Source: an uncultured Caryophanales bacterium (GTDB lineage: Bacteria > Bacillota_I > Bacilli_A > RF39 > UBA660). From it: a DNA stretch of 5,775 bases. A program made the translations under genes and the position numbers. The notes beneath the pieces were generated by a model, which saw only the letters and a list, made by a program, of their open reading frames with translations, searched no databases and was not told the DNA's origin. The stretch covers positions 1-5,775 of the forward strand of contig CAMNDO010000049.1 of the NCBI GenBank assembly GCA_946535455.1, in the 5' to 3' direction. Of this stretch, positions 5,380-5,775 are shown in pieces (position 1 is the first letter of the stretch; every line of letters begins with the position of its first letter).

Positions 5380-5775
5380 TTACCAATCGGTATAGACATC
5401 TACATTTCCTTCTGGGCAGGAATCATATATTTTCCCTACTCCACAAGTCGTTTGAATAATAGATCCTTTTGGATAAACGCTTAAATTAGGAGAAGCAATG
5501 ACAATATATCCATCTCCATCACATACAAAACCATTGGCATCTACATGTCTTCCGGGAATATTCAATCCCCCACCTGGAAGAACTTTTTGACTATACCAAG
5601 TTTCTTGATACCCAGATGGTCCTGCATTTCTACCCATTCTTCTCAAATAACTAGCAGATTCTGGTGTCGTTTGGGTAGGCGATGTAGGAACAGCCGGTTG
5701 TGTTTGGACAACAGAGTCTTCTGCAACAGCAACTGGTGCTCCCGCTGTACTATCAATTTGTTCTACTTCAGGTTC
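5380..5775 (-). CDS. C-terminal part of a probable secreted cell-wall protein with a 3D/double-psi beta-barrel-like domain (runs off the right edge)
   Basis: The frame is open from the window edge to the TAA at 5380, giving 131 residues and no visible start. A TTG at 5646 could start a shorter product, but it has no ribosome binding site and the frame continues open upstream, so it is internal. Visible residues 1-42 are a Thr/Pro/Ala/Gln-rich linker typical of exported wall proteins. Residues 58-131 form a compact Gly-rich domain: ETWYS (58-62), LPGGG (66-70), GYIVIASPNLSVYPKGS (89-105), GVGKIYDSC (112-120) and VDVYTDW (125-131). The order of an IVIASP-like strand, a P-KGS turn, a D-S motif and a closing VDVYT strand resembles the 3D and RlpA-like double-psi beta-barrel domains that bind or cleave peptidoglycan. 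Three cysteines (85, 111, 120) could form a disulfide outside the cell. Family assignment is tentative. Confidence 0.7.
   Translation of the reverse strand, partial: EPEVEQIDSTAGAPVAVAEDSVVQTQPAVPTSPTQTTPESASYLRRMGRNAGPSGYQETWYSQKVLPGGGLNIPGRHVDANGFVCDGDGYIVIASPNLSVYPKGSIIQTTCGVGKIYDSCPEGNVDVYTDW

Noticed and set aside
5644..5646. TTG at 5646 as the start of a separate 88-residue protein
   Set aside because: No ribosome binding site precedes it and the frame stays open to the window edge with a typical wall-protein linker, so the visible part is a C-terminal fragment.

Overview
The window looks like a chromosomal segment of an AT-rich, Gram-positive-type Bacillota. The protein families fit a Bacilli or Erysipelotrichia-like gut lineage, but taxonomy cannot be fixed from this sequence. 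Supporting signs are strong AGGTGA/AAGGAG ribosome binding sites, a lipobox lipoprotein, a Bacillus-type TrmB and two FemAB aminoacyltransferases that act on peptidoglycan precursors. Tryptophan is encoded by TGG and no gene here needs TGA read as a sense codon, so the standard bacterial code fits.

Layout. The left part (1-2490) runs leftward. trmB (tRNA m7G46 methyltransferase) comes first. After it, from its own extended -10 promoter, comes an apparent operon of a small lipoprotein, a 351-residue highly acidic and probably disordered cytoplasmic protein, and the first codons of a third gene that leaves the window. These three are separated by only about 15 bases each. The middle part (2568-5353) runs rightward. 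It holds a 49-residue coiled-coil microprotein divergent from trmB, then two FemAB-family genes that overlap by 20 bases. A bidirectional hairpin terminator separates them from the right part (5380-5775). This is a leftward gene of which only the C-terminal 131 residues are present: a Thr/Pro/Ala-rich linker followed by a small beta-rich domain resembling the 3D/double-psi beta-barrel domains of secreted cell-wall proteins.

How the genes may work together. Apart from trmB, most of the window looks envelope-related. The FemAB pair probably adds amino acids from aminoacyl-tRNA to the peptidoglycan stem peptide in sequence. The right-edge gene is probably a secreted wall-associated protein. The lipoprotein/acidic protein/third-gene operon is of unknown function. 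The acidic protein has an N-terminus like the membrane-targeting helix of SepF and isolated conserved-looking peptides, which suggests a membrane-tethered scaffold.

There is no mobile element, CRISPR array, RNA gene or phage signature, and no clear new defence or biosynthetic system. The least ordinary items are the microprotein, the promoter/hairpin arrangement in front of the first FemAB gene, and the acidic scaffold-like protein.
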